Assembly (NCBI GenBank): GCA_902552805.1 | Contig: CACDIC010000007.1 | Span: forward strand, 1 to 53,963 | Direction of reading: 5' to 3' | DNA: 53,963 nucleotides | DNA from: an uncultured Pelagibacteraceae bacterium | GTDB taxonomy: Bacteria; Pseudomonadota; Alphaproteobacteria; Pelagibacterales; Pelagibacteraceae | Shown here: positions 1 to 8,816 of the stretch, piece after piece | Layout of the letters: each line of letters starts with the position of its first letter | Numbering within the stretch: the first letter of the stretch is position 1 | The notes under the pieces: generated by a model | Databases searched by the model: none | Told to the model about the DNA's origin: nothing | Seen by the model: only the letters and a program-made list of their open reading frames with translations | Position numbers and translations under genes: made by a program

Positions 1-1159
1 CATTTACATTTTCTTTCCAAATTATATTAGAATTTGAAAAATTGTAATTTCCTTCCTCTATTTTCAATTTAAGTGATAAATCTGAAAATCTATCAAAATC
101 ATAAACATCCTTTACATTGAAATTTATTATAGCATTAAGATTTTTATTATCTAAAATTTGAGATTTTAAAATCTCAATAAAAAAAGGATTATATATAAGA
201 TCTTTTATTCGAAAAGTTTGATATTTAAAATTTGAAACTAAATAAAATGGCTTAAATTCTATTAAACCTCTAAATATCTTATTATTATCTTCTGAGGTAA
301 TATCTAAAGAATTTTTATTAATCTGATACTCAAAAATGTTATTTTTATTTTTAAAACTTATTTTTAAATCACCGATATCGTTTTCTTTTTTATAATCAGT
401 TTCGTTTTCAATTTTTAAAACAAGTTTTTTAGAAGTAAATTCAAAATCTAAAATTTCGTTTAACTTATCATTTCCTATGATTAATTTATATGGAACATTA
501 AAAACTTTACCTTTTAAAACTAAAGTATTTTTCAAACTTTTAAGATCGTAATAAAAATTGCTGTCATTTATTTGATTAATTAATAAAACTTCATCGTCTC
601 TATTGGTAAAAAAAAGATTACTCCTTTTAATCTTTATTACATTTCTATTTGGCTCTGTTTTTAAGAGATTTGTAAAAAAACTTAAGTCAGATTTCTTAAA
701 ATTAAAATCAGCTTTATCAAAAATTACATCTTGTGTTTGAATTTCATTAAAGTTAAAAAAATTTTTAAAGTCAATAAAAATCTTAAAATTTTTTACCTCT
801 GCAATTTTTCTTTTCTCACTCAGTATAGATAAATTTTTTGAACTAAAATGTGGTTTAGGAAAAAAATTATATTGGATGATATTATCAAATTTTACTACTA
901 TATTGTATTTTTGATAAATTTGATTCTTTATTTCTTTTTGAATCAATTCCTTGTTGTAAGCAGTGGGTATTAAGAAATATACAAGCGTCAAAAATATAAT
1001 TGAAACAATGACTAAAAAAACTTTATTATTCTTATCAAACCTTAATCTTTTTATGTCTAATATGAAGCGTCTTAAACTATTGAAATAATTTTCCAATAAA
1101 TTATTTATATGTGAGATTTGTTTTCCAATTTTTTTAGATAATAAATTTTGTTTTCTCAT
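1..1159 (-). CDS. AsmA-like membrane-anchored protein, C-terminus cut by the window edge
   Basis: I read 386 codons from an ATG at 1159 down to the left edge without a stop. Residues about 1-45 are basic and polar, followed by one hydrophobic segment near residues 47-63 (VFLVIVSIIFLTLVYFLI). After that comes a long periplasmic-type region rich in short beta-strand-like stretches, Asn, Lys and Phe. One N-terminal membrane anchor followed by a long repetitive beta-rich body is the pattern of AsmA/TamB-like proteins, which act in the periplasm on lipid transport and outer-membrane biogenesis. The assignment rests on this architecture and weak sequence resemblance only. The gene is divergent from uvrD with 34 bases between the starts, so both promoters must lie in or near that gap. 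Confidence 0.55.
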   Translation of the reverse strand, partial: MRKQNLLSKKIGKQISHINNLLENYFNSLRRFILDIKRLRFDKNNKVFLVIVSIIFLTLVYFLIPTAYNKELIQKEIKNQIYQKYNIVVKFDNIIQYNFFPKPHFSSKNLSILSEKRKIAEVKNFKIFIDFKNFFNFNEIQTQDVIFDKADFNFKKSDLSFFTNLLKTEPNRNVIKIKRSNLFFTNRDDEVLLINQINDSNFYYDLKSLKNTLVLKGKVFNVPYKLIIGNDKLNEILDFEFTSKKLVLKIENETDYKKENDIGDLKISFKNKNNIFEYQINKNSLDITSEDNNKIFRGLIEFKPFYLVSNFKYQTFRIKDLIYNPFFIEILKSQILDNKNLNAIINFNVKDVYDFDRFSDLSLKLKIEEGNYNFSNSNIIWKENVN

Positions 1160-1193
1160 ATAAATTGAAACAAGTTATAATTTAAAATAAAAA

Positions 1194-3227
1194 ATGTTAA
1201 ACTCTGAATATTTAAAAAATCTCAATAAGGCTCAAAAAGAGGCTGTTACACATCTTGATGGTCCTCTTTTAATCGTAGCAGGTGCCGGTTCTGGAAAAAC
1301 TAAAGTACTTACAACAAGGATAGCAAATATAATTAAAGAAAAAAAAGCATATCCTAATCAGATACTAGCAGTAACGTTCACTAATAAAGCAGCCAAAGAA
1401 ATGCAAACTAGAGTGAGCAAAATTTTAGGCTCCTCTGCGACCGGGTTATCATGGCTTGGAACTTTTCACTCTATTTGCGCAAAACTTTTAAGAAAACACG
1501 CTCCAGCAGTTAATCTTAATTCAAATTTTACAATAATAGATACTGATGACCAAATAAGGCTAATAAAAAATATATGTAAAGCAGAAAATATTGATATTAA
1601 ACAATTAGCTCCAAGATATATTCTTGCAATAATTGATAAGTGGAAAAACAAAGGATTTTATCCAAGTGAAGTGATAATCAATCAAAAAGATGTTTATGAA
1701 AAAACTATATTGCCAATTTATTCAATTTATCAAAAGAAATTAGTTGATTTAAACTCCTGCGATTTTGGTGATCTAATTCTTCATGCGGTCAAAATCCTAG
1801 AAAAAAATAAAGATATAAAAGAAATTTACTCAAAAAATTTTAAATATATTCTTGTTGATGAATATCAAGATACAAATTTTATACAAAGCAAATGGCTTAG
1901 ATTACTCTCAGAAAAAAATAAAAATATCTGCTGTGTAGGAGATGATGATCAATCAATTTATAGTTGGAGAGGAGCAGAAATAAAAAATTTTTTAGAATTC
2001 GATCAAGTTTATGAAAATACAAAAGTAATTAGACTTGAGGAAAATTATAGATCCACTGAAAATATTCTAGCAGTAGCATCGAACCTGATAGCAAATAACG
2101 AAAATAGAGTTGGCAAAACATTAAAGACAACTTTAAATGAGGGTGAATTAGTTAAATTAAATTGTTATAAAAATGGAAAAGACGAGGCTATCGGAATTTC
2201 AGACGAAATTGAAAAAATTAAACAAGAATATTCATTTAATAATATTACTATTCTTGTAAGGGCAATATTTCAAACTAGAGAATTTGAAGAACGATTCTTA
2301 AAAATTGGACTACCTTACAGAATATTAGGAGGAATAAAATTTTATGAGAGAGCTGAAATAAAAGATTGTATTGCATATTTAAGATTAGTTTACCAAGAAA
2401 AAGATGATCTAGCTTTTGAACGAATTGTTAACAATCCAAAACGCTCAATTGGTGAAAGTACCATAAAAAGCATCCATGAATTTTCAAAAAGACAAAAAGA
2501 TTGTTTAGAGATTTCATCTCGAAAAATGATAGAGGAAAATTTAATCAAACCAAAGGCTAAAATCGGTTTGATGTCCTTTTTAGATTTAATTTCAAAATGG
2601 AGAAATGATCTAACAATAAAAAAAATGGGTCATGTTAAATTATTACAAACTATTCTTGATGAGTCTGGATATTCAGCAATGCTTAAAAATAAAAAAGATC
2701 TAGAAAATGAAAACAGACTTGAAAATATAAAAGAATTGTTAAGCGCGATGAAAGAATTTGATAATTTGGAAAGTTTTTTAGATCATGTTTCACTAGCAAC
2801 ATCAATTGATCAAGAATGGGAAGGTGAAAAGGTTAATATGATGACAATGCACGCCGCGAAAGGTCTTGAATTTGATGTAATTTTTTTACCTGGTTGGGAA
2901 GAAGGACTTTTTCCCCACCAAAAATCTATCGAAGAAAAGGGCCAGAGTGGTTTAGAGGAAGAAAGAAGGCTGGCTTATGTCGGTTTAACAAGAGCTAAAA
3001 AAAAAGTAGTAGTATCTTTTTCGATGAATAGGTTTTACCAGGGTGATTGGATAGATAGTATGGCGTCAAGATTTATTGACGAACTACCAAATAAATATTT
3101 AGAAAAAAATTCTTTTTTCGATGAAACTAAAGAAGAGATAGAAGAATTTGAATTTAATCAAGATATTGAAAATGAAAGCGGTATAAATAGTCCTGGATGG
3201 TTAAGATATCAAAAAAGAATTAAATGA
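1194..3227 (+). CDS. uvrD: UvrD/PcrA-type superfamily 1A DNA helicase
   Basis: This is a 3'-5' ATP-dependent DNA helicase of nucleotide excision and mismatch repair, which releases UvrC and the damaged oligonucleotide. The 677 residues show the SF1A motifs in order: Q motif LNKAQKEAV (10-18), Walker A GAGSGKT (30-36), motif II DEYQDT near 222, motif III GDDDQSIYSWRG near 250, and motif VI VGLTRAKK near 597. The length is slightly below the usual 700-750 residues. The start is the ATG at 1194; a TATAAT at 1176-1181 lies just upstream, which would give a very short leader. The stop overlaps the pepP start (ATGA), so the two are probably co-transcribed. uvrB and uvrC lie about 40 kb away in the same window. 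Confidence 0.93.
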   Translation: MLNSEYLKNLNKAQKEAVTHLDGPLLIVAGAGSGKTKVLTTRIANIIKEKKAYPNQILAVTFTNKAAKEMQTRVSKILGSSATGLSWLGTFHSICAKLLRKHAPAVNLNSNFTIIDTDDQIRLIKNICKAENIDIKQLAPRYILAIIDKWKNKGFYPSEVIINQKDVYEKTILPIYSIYQKKLVDLNSCDFGDLILHAVKILEKNKDIKEIYSKNFKYILVDEYQDTNFIQSKWLRLLSEKNKNICCVGDDDQSIYSWRGAEIKNFLEFDQVYENTKVIRLEENYRSTENILAVASNLIANNENRVGKTLKTTLNEGELVKLNCYKNGKDEAIGISDEIEKIKQEYSFNNITILVRAIFQTREFEERFLKIGLPYRILGGIKFYERAEIKDCIAYLRLVYQEKDDLAFERIVNNPKRSIGESTIKSIHEFSKRQKDCLEISSRKMIEENLIKPKAKIGLMSFLDLISKWRNDLTIKKMGHVKLLQTILDESGYSAMLKNKKDLENENRLENIKELLSAMKEFDNLESFLDHVSLATSIDQEWEGEKVNMMTMHAAKGLEFDVIFLPGWEEGLFPHQKSIEEKGQSGLEEERRLAYVGLTRAKKKVVVSFSMNRFYQGDWIDSMASRFIDELPNKYLEKNSFFDETKEEIEEFEFNQDIENESGINSPGWLRYQKRIK

Positions 3228-4924
3228 TTAATAATCGAATAAACACACTAGTAAGTAAATTTAAGAAACACGATATAGATGGATATATTATTCCCAAAAA
3301 TGATGAATTTTTTTCAGAATACTCTGCAAATGATAGACTTAAAACTATCTCAAACTTTTCTGGCTCTGCTGGTTATTCAATCATTCTTAAAAAGAAAAAC
3401 TATTTATTTGTTGACGGGAGATACACTATCCAGGCAAAAAAAGAGGCAGGTAAAAACTTTCAAATTATAGATTTACATAAAATTATTAATTGTAATTTGT
3501 TCAAAAATTTATCAATAGGTTTTGATCCAAAGTTATTTACATCTGTACAAATAAAGAAATTTTTTCATAAAAAAAATGAAGTAAAAAGTATTGGGTCAAA
3601 TTTAATTGATCAAATTTATCAACATAAGATTAAATTAAACAAACCCTTTTTTTCTCTTAAAACCAAAGTAGTTGGAGAAAACTATAAAACTAAAATAATA
3701 AAAATAAGAAAATACTTAAACAAAGATAAATCAGATTATTTATTTATTACAGCACCTGAAAATGTTGCATGGCTTCTTAATATAAGAGGACATGACAATC
3801 CGAATAGTCCCATTCCTAATTGTCACTTAATCATAGATAATAAAAATAGTTTTCATTTAATTGCTTATAAAAATAAAGTTTCAAGGTTAATTAGGGAAAA
3901 AAAATTGAAACCTTGTCAAATAATTGAACCAAATAATTTTAATGAATTTATTTCAAATCTTAAAGGTAAGAAAATAATTATTGATAGAAACACTTGCTCG
4001 ATTTTTTTTGAAAATTTAATAAAAAAAAGATTTAAAATCTCAAAAAAAGAAGATCCAATTTATTTACTCAAATCATTAAAAAATAAAACAGAAATAAAAA
4101 ATATGTTAAAAAGTCATGTTTTTGATGGTGTTGCATTAACAAAATTTATTTATTGGATCAAAAATATTAACAAAAAAAAAATTACTGAGTTTGAAGCACA
4201 AAATAAATTAGAAAATTTCAGAAAAAAAAATAAAGAGTATTTATATCCAAGTTTTAATACTATTGCTGGTACCGGGGGGAATGGCGCTATTGTTCATTAT
4301 AGAGCGACAAAAAAAAATACAAAAAAAATTAATAAAAAAGATATTTTTTTGTGTGATTCTGGTGGACAATATAAATATGGTACTACAGATGTGACTAGAA
4401 CAATTTGTTTCTCAAAACCCAAAGGAAATATAAAAAATATTTTCACTCGAGTATTAAAAGGTCATATTGCAGTTGTAAAATCAAATTTAAATAAATATTC
4501 CTCTGGTAATCTGATAGATATTAGAGCAAGAAAATTTTTAAAAGAAATCAACTTAGATTACCAACATGGAACTGGGCATGGTGTAGGTTTTTTTCTAAAT
4601 GTACATGAAGGACCTCAAGGTATCTCTAAATTTAATAAGATAAAGTTACTTGAGGGAATGATTTTAAGTAATGAACCAGGATATTATAAAAAAGATAAAT
4701 ACGGGATCCGTATAGAAAATTTGATTTATGTTAAAAGAAATAGAAATAAATTATACTTTGAAAATTTAACACTAGCTCCAATTGATAAAGATTTAATTAA
4801 TTTCGATTTATTAACAAATGATGAAAAAACTTACCTATGGAAATATAATTTAGAAATTTACACAAAACTTCATAAATATTTAAACCCAAGTGAAAAAAGA
4901 TGGTTAGCTACTTTTATTCAATAA
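3224..4924 (+). CDS. pepP: Xaa-Pro aminopeptidase (M24B family)
   Basis: This is a cytosolic metallopeptidase that removes an N-terminal residue preceding proline. The 566 residues fit the long three-domain form: two creatinase-like N-terminal domains, a pita-bread catalytic domain, and a C-terminal extension containing APIDKDLI near 515-525. The dinuclear-metal ligands are visible: Asp in LCDSGGQY near 376, Asp in GTTDVTRT near 387, His in HGTGHGVG near 450, Glu in SNEPGYY near 485 and Glu in RIENL near 498. The start overlaps the uvrD stop as ATGA. The last 21 bases overlap the 3' end of ligA on the other strand, so no independent terminator fits between them. Confidence 0.9.
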   Translation: MINNRINTLVSKFKKHDIDGYIIPKNDEFFSEYSANDRLKTISNFSGSAGYSIILKKKNYLFVDGRYTIQAKKEAGKNFQIIDLHKIINCNLFKNLSIGFDPKLFTSVQIKKFFHKKNEVKSIGSNLIDQIYQHKIKLNKPFFSLKTKVVGENYKTKIIKIRKYLNKDKSDYLFITAPENVAWLLNIRGHDNPNSPIPNCHLIIDNKNSFHLIAYKNKVSRLIREKKLKPCQIIEPNNFNEFISNLKGKKIIIDRNTCSIFFENLIKKRFKISKKEDPIYLLKSLKNKTEIKNMLKSHVFDGVALTKFIYWIKNINKKKITEFEAQNKLENFRKKNKEYLYPSFNTIAGTGGNGAIVHYRATKKNTKKINKKDIFLCDSGGQYKYGTTDVTRTICFSKPKGNIKNIFTRVLKGHIAVVKSNLNKYSSGNLIDIRARKFLKEINLDYQHGTGHGVGFFLNVHEGPQGISKFNKIKLLEGMILSNEPGYYKKDKYGIRIENLIYVKRNRNKLYFENLTLAPIDKDLINFDLLTNDEKTYLWKYNLEIYTKLHKYLNPSEKRWLATFIQ

Positions 4925-6934
4925 TTTTTGTAATTCTGATTGATCTAGAACTTTAATCTTAAGTTCTTTTGCAGCTTCAACTTTCCGTTTAGTGGGTTTG
5001 TCTCCAATTATCAGATAATCAAGTTTTTTTGAAACATTACTAATTATTGTTCCTGAATTTTTTTCTATTAGTGACTTAGCTTCTGCCCTACTCATGCCTG
5101 TCAATTTTCCAGTAAACATAAATATCTTATCACTTAATACACCATCTTTTTGATTTTCTTTTGTTTTCTGGATTTTTAAAATTTTTTGAAGATCTTGAAT
5201 TACTTTTAAATTTGTTTTATTTAAAAAAAATTTTTTTAAAGAATTTATTTGAGTTTCACCGATCCCATCAATATTTAATAAATCATCAATTTTATTTTCT
5301 TTAGAAAGATTTATGAAATTTTCAGGACTTTTAAGTGTTTTTGCAATCAATTTAGCATTTTCAAAACCAATATGTCTTATTCCGAGAGCATATATAAATT
5401 TTTCAAAAGAAATATTTTTCTTTTCTTCAATTGCATATTTTAAATTCGCGACAGATTGTTGGCCCCATCCATCCATTGTTTTTATTTTTTCATAATTCAA
5501 AACAAAAATATCTTGTGGTAATCTAATCATTTTAAGTTTCCAAAAATTTTCTACAATTTTTTTTCCAAAACCATCAATATTAAAAGCTTCTTTAGATACA
5601 AAGTGCTTAATTTTTTCTATTGTCATTTTATCACATTCATATCCCTCACTTGAACATCTTCTTACTGCATCGTTTTTTTTAGTAATCAGATTGTATTCTT
5701 TAATTGTCTTAGCACCACAAGATGGACACTTGACTGGAAAAATATATTTTTTTGAGTTTTTTTTTCGCTTTTTTAAATTTACCTCGATTATATGTGGAAT
5801 TACATCTCCAGCTCTCTCTACAACTACTATATCTCCTATTCTTATATCTTTTCTTAAAATTTCATCTTCATTATGAAGAGTTGCATTTGATACAACTACG
5901 CCACCAATATTAATTGGTTTTATTTTTGCAACAGGTGTCAATGCCCCTGTCCTACCGACTTGAATCTCAATATTTAGAATCTTTGAAATACCTTTATTAG
6001 CAGAAAACTTGTGCGCAATAGCCCAACGAGGTGAATTTGCAACGTTGCCTAAACGTTTTTGTAAATCAAAACTATTTATTTTGTAAACGATACCATCAAT
6101 GTCAAAATCAATCTCATTTCTTTTTTTTTCTATTTCATGGTAATTTTTCATTAAATTTTTAATACCTTTTATAGTTTTGTTAAATGGATTTGTTTTAAAA
6201 CCCCACTCACTTAATTGTTGTAAGTAGTGGCTTTGATTTTTTATTTTCATATCATTTACATACCCAAATGTATAAGCAATAAACTTTAAAGGAATTTTTT
6301 TTGTATCTTGAGGATTTTTTTGCCTTAGTGATCCAGATGCAGCATTTCTTGGATTAGCAAATTTTTCTTTAAGATTTTCAAAATCATTATTTTGAATAAA
6401 TACTTCACCACGAATATCTATTTCATCAGGAAAATTTTTAGCTGAAATATTTTTAGGAATATCATCAATTGTCATTAAATTATTTGTAATATCTTCTCCT
6501 ACTTTACCGTCGCCTCTGGAAAGTCCCATTATAAATTTTCCCTTTTTAAAAATTAAGGATGCGGAAATACCATCAATCTTAGGTTCTGCGCTATACTCTA
6601 ATTCGTTTGAACTTTTTTGGTCTAAAAAATTATTAATTTTTTTTTCAAAATTAACAAGATCCTCCTCATCAAAAGCATTTGAAAGTGAAAGCATGGGGAC
6701 TCTATGTAAAACTTTTTTAAAAGTTTTAGATGGTTTAAAACCTACTATTTTTGAGGGTGAATCTACACTTTCTAAAAAATCATATTTTTTTTCTAAAGAT
6801 AATATATCTGCTTTAATTTGATCATACTCATCATCACTTACTAAAGGTTTGCTTAGATCGTAATAATGTTTATTTAGCTTTACTAAATTTTGAATTTTTT
6901 CATTATATTCTTTTTTAATTTTATTTTTATCCAT
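4904..6934 (-). CDS. ligA: NAD+-dependent DNA ligase LigA
   Basis: It seals nicks in replication and repair using NAD+. The 676 residues match the family length. The adenylated lysine is K119 in AEPKIDG. The order is an N-terminal NMN-binding Ia domain, the nucleotidyltransferase domain, an OB fold (beginning near GRTGALTPVAKIKP), a four-Cys zinc finger starting CPSCGAK near 405, helix-hairpin-helix repeats (GIGETQINSL near 567) and a C-terminal BRCT domain from about 597. The zinc-finger second half is CSSEGYEC, slightly wider than usual. It is the last gene of the division/envelope cluster, 1 base after bamD, and converges on pepP with a 21-base overlap. Confidence 0.96.
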   Translation of the reverse strand: MDKNKIKKEYNEKIQNLVKLNKHYYDLSKPLVSDDEYDQIKADILSLEKKYDFLESVDSPSKIVGFKPSKTFKKVLHRVPMLSLSNAFDEEDLVNFEKKINNFLDQKSSNELEYSAEPKIDGISASLIFKKGKFIMGLSRGDGKVGEDITNNLMTIDDIPKNISAKNFPDEIDIRGEVFIQNNDFENLKEKFANPRNAASGSLRQKNPQDTKKIPLKFIAYTFGYVNDMKIKNQSHYLQQLSEWGFKTNPFNKTIKGIKNLMKNYHEIEKKRNEIDFDIDGIVYKINSFDLQKRLGNVANSPRWAIAHKFSANKGISKILNIEIQVGRTGALTPVAKIKPINIGGVVVSNATLHNEDEILRKDIRIGDIVVVERAGDVIPHIIEVNLKKRKKNSKKYIFPVKCPSCGAKTIKEYNLITKKNDAVRRCSSEGYECDKMTIEKIKHFVSKEAFNIDGFGKKIVENFWKLKMIRLPQDIFVLNYEKIKTMDGWGQQSVANLKYAIEEKKNISFEKFIYALGIRHIGFENAKLIAKTLKSPENFINLSKENKIDDLLNIDGIGETQINSLKKFFLNKTNLKVIQDLQKILKIQKTKENQKDGVLSDKIFMFTGKLTGMSRAEAKSLIEKNSGTIISNVSKKLDYLIIGDKPTKRKVEAAKELKIKVLDQSELQKLLNKSS

Positions 6935-6935
6935 C

Positions 6936-7784
6936 TCATTCTAAAAGAGTTTTAAATTTTTTTATTAAACCACCACCTTTTTTCTTATAAGTTTTAAATC
7001 TTTCTTTTTTTCTTTTTTCATAAGTCTTATCAAACAAACTGTAAGAATTTTCATACCATTTTGAGGATTGATAATTATATCCTAATAATTGAGCGTATTT
7101 TTCAGCTTCATCAATTAAACCGATCGTATAATGCACCTCGACTAATCTATGTAAAGCCTCTTCTGCGTAAATAGTAGTATCATAACTATCAATAATTTCT
7201 CTAAATCTATTAATTGCTGGTATCCATTTTTTTTTGTCAAAATAATACCTCCCTAAATACATTTCTTTAGCTGCAAGAATATCATTAATTAAATCAATTT
7301 TAAATTCAGCATCTATAGCATATTCTGTATCAGGATAATTTTTTAAAATAATATTAAAATTTTTCTTTGCGTTTACAATTGATTGTAAATCTTTTTTTTC
7401 ATCAACAATTTGCTCATAGTAACAAATGGCCAATAAGTAATATGTGTAGTCTAAATCTTTGTAAAAAGGGTATACTTTTATAAACCTTTCTAACTCTGCG
7501 ATAGCATCTCCATAATAATCTTGTGTATAGTATGAATACGCAGCCATCAAAGCTGACTTAGGAGCAGATTCGGCTTGTGGAAATAACAATTCAACTTCAT
7601 TAAATTTTTTTGCGGCAAATAAAACATCGCCGCTTTCTAAAGCCTCCGTTCCCTCTTTATAAGCTTCCTGAACTTGTAATTCTAAACTTTTTTCTTTTAT
7701 TATTGTCTTTTTTGATACTTCTTTAGAACATGCGATAGAGAATATTAAAATTATAAATAAAACTAAAATTTTGAACTTAAACAT
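6936..7784 (-). CDS. bamD: Outer membrane assembly lipoprotein BamD
   Basis: BamD is an essential part of the BAM complex that folds beta-barrel proteins into the outer membrane. The 282-residue product starts with a lipoprotein signal peptide ending IFSIAC, with the lipidated Cys at about 19. Tetratricopeptide-like helical repeats follow, for example EGTEALESGDVLFAAKKF, YSYYTQDYYGDAIAEL and FIKVYPFYKDLDYTYYLLA, which are typical of BamD/YfiO. A lysine-rich C-terminus is present. It sits between lpxC and ligA, so outer-membrane biogenesis is linked to the division cluster. Confidence 0.92.
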   Translation of the reverse strand: MFKFKILVLFIILIFSIACSKEVSKKTIIKEKSLELQVQEAYKEGTEALESGDVLFAAKKFNEVELLFPQAESAPKSALMAAYSYYTQDYYGDAIAELERFIKVYPFYKDLDYTYYLLAICYYEQIVDEKKDLQSIVNAKKNFNIILKNYPDTEYAIDAEFKIDLINDILAAKEMYLGRYYFDKKKWIPAINRFREIIDSYDTTIYAEEALHRLVEVHYTIGLIDEAEKYAQLLGYNYQSSKWYENSYSLFDKTYEKRKKERFKTYKKKGGGLIKKFKTLLE

Positions 7785-7817
7785 ATTAGTTTTATATAGA
7801 TTTAGTTAAGTATTTTA

Positions 7818-7847
7818 AAGATCAATATACGTTAAGCAATTGATCTT
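7818..7847 (-). terminator. Stem-loop at the lpxC 3' end, possible terminator or mRNA 3' hairpin
   Basis: A perfect 9-base inverted repeat, AAGATCAAT and ATTGATCTT, encloses a 12-base loop. On the minus strand the first arm is formed by the last codons of lpxC, the loop holds the stop codon, and the second arm is followed by TTTAAAA. The uridine run is weak, so partial termination or 3'-end protection before bamD is as likely as full termination. Perfect 9-base arms are notable but can arise by chance in AT-rich DNA. Confidence 0.35.
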
Positions 7848-8752
7848 AATAAGGTTTTATTTAAAATTGTGTGAGGAAGATTTCTTTCTTGTATCTCAAT
7901 AATTGAAAAGTTCTCCTTATTTTCAAATACCTTCTTTAATAATTGATTTGTCAAGAAGTGACCACCTTGGGAACAATCTAAACTTCCAATTATCCTATAG
8001 CCACTTGTGTAAAGATCTCCTATACAATCAAGTATTTTATGATTTACAAATTCTTTTGAGTTTCTAAGCTTTTCAGAATTTAAAATTTCATTACCTTTAA
8101 CAACAATTGCATTATCTAAACTCCCACCTTTTGCAAGTCCTTTTTCTTTAATTTTTTCTACATCGTCGAATAAACAAAATGTTCTTGAGTTAAAAATATC
8201 TTCTAAATTGTCTTCATACACATTTACTTTATTTTCTTGATTTCCAATTAAACAATCTTCATATTTTAATTTAAAATTAATATCCAAACTTAACTTAGAG
8301 GGCTCTATGGAGATAAATTTTTCTCCATGATGATATGTTATTTTTTTTTGTATCTTGATTATCTTTATAGGTACATCACTTTTTTTTAATCCACATTTTT
8401 TTAAAATTTCTATGAATTCTTTTGCTGAACCATCTAAAATTGGTACTTCTTCATTGTTTATTTCTATCAGTGCATTATCAATCCCTAATCCAAATAAAGC
8501 ACCCATTAAATGTTCAATAGTTGTTACTTTTACTCCGTGCTCGTTAGATATAGTTGTATTTAATAATGTATTAGTTACGTTAGTAAAACTTGGGTAAACA
8601 CAATTATTTGATTGTAAATCTACTCTTTTAAAAACAATTCCTGTGTTAGGTTCAGAGGGTTTTACTGATACTTTGGCTAATTTTCCGTTATGAAGTCCAA
8701 CTCCACTAAAAGTTGCTGTTTTTTTTAAAGTTTTTTGACTTAACAATGACAC
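7832..8752 (-). CDS. lpxC: UDP-3-O-acyl-N-acetylglucosamine deacetylase LpxC
   Basis: It catalyses the committed step of lipid A synthesis in the cytosol and is a Zn2+-dependent deacetylase. The 306 residues match the family. The zinc ligands are H81 (TIEHLMGAL), H238 and D242 (NHKILDCIGD), and the general acid is H265 (GGHFLTN), the same numbering as the E. coli enzyme. E80 precedes H81. The start is GTG at 8752. The gene follows the ftsA-like gene after 64 bases, the largest gap in this part of the cluster. A possible -35 TTGTTT lies in that gap, but I cannot place a good -10, so a separate promoter is uncertain. Confidence 0.96.
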   Translation of the reverse strand: MSLLSQKTLKKTATFSGVGLHNGKLAKVSVKPSEPNTGIVFKRVDLQSNNCVYPSFTNVTNTLLNTTISNEHGVKVTTIEHLMGALFGLGIDNALIEINNEEVPILDGSAKEFIEILKKCGLKKSDVPIKIIKIQKKITYHHGEKFISIEPSKLSLDINFKLKYEDCLIGNQENKVNVYEDNLEDIFNSRTFCLFDDVEKIKEKGLAKGGSLDNAIVVKGNEILNSEKLRNSKEFVNHKILDCIGDLYTSGYRIIGSLDCSQGGHFLTNQLLKKVFENKENFSIIEIQERNLPHTILNKTLLRSIA

Positions 8753-8816
8753 AATGGAACATTTAATATGCTAAGAAAAAAAACTGAAAACAACAAATAT
8801 TACAATAAACTACTAG

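Noticed and set aside
1165..1181. TTGAAA and TATAAT upstream of uvrD as a full promoter
   Set aside because: The two hexamers are only 5 bases apart, so they cannot be a -35/-10 pair. The TATAAT alone may still serve as a -10.
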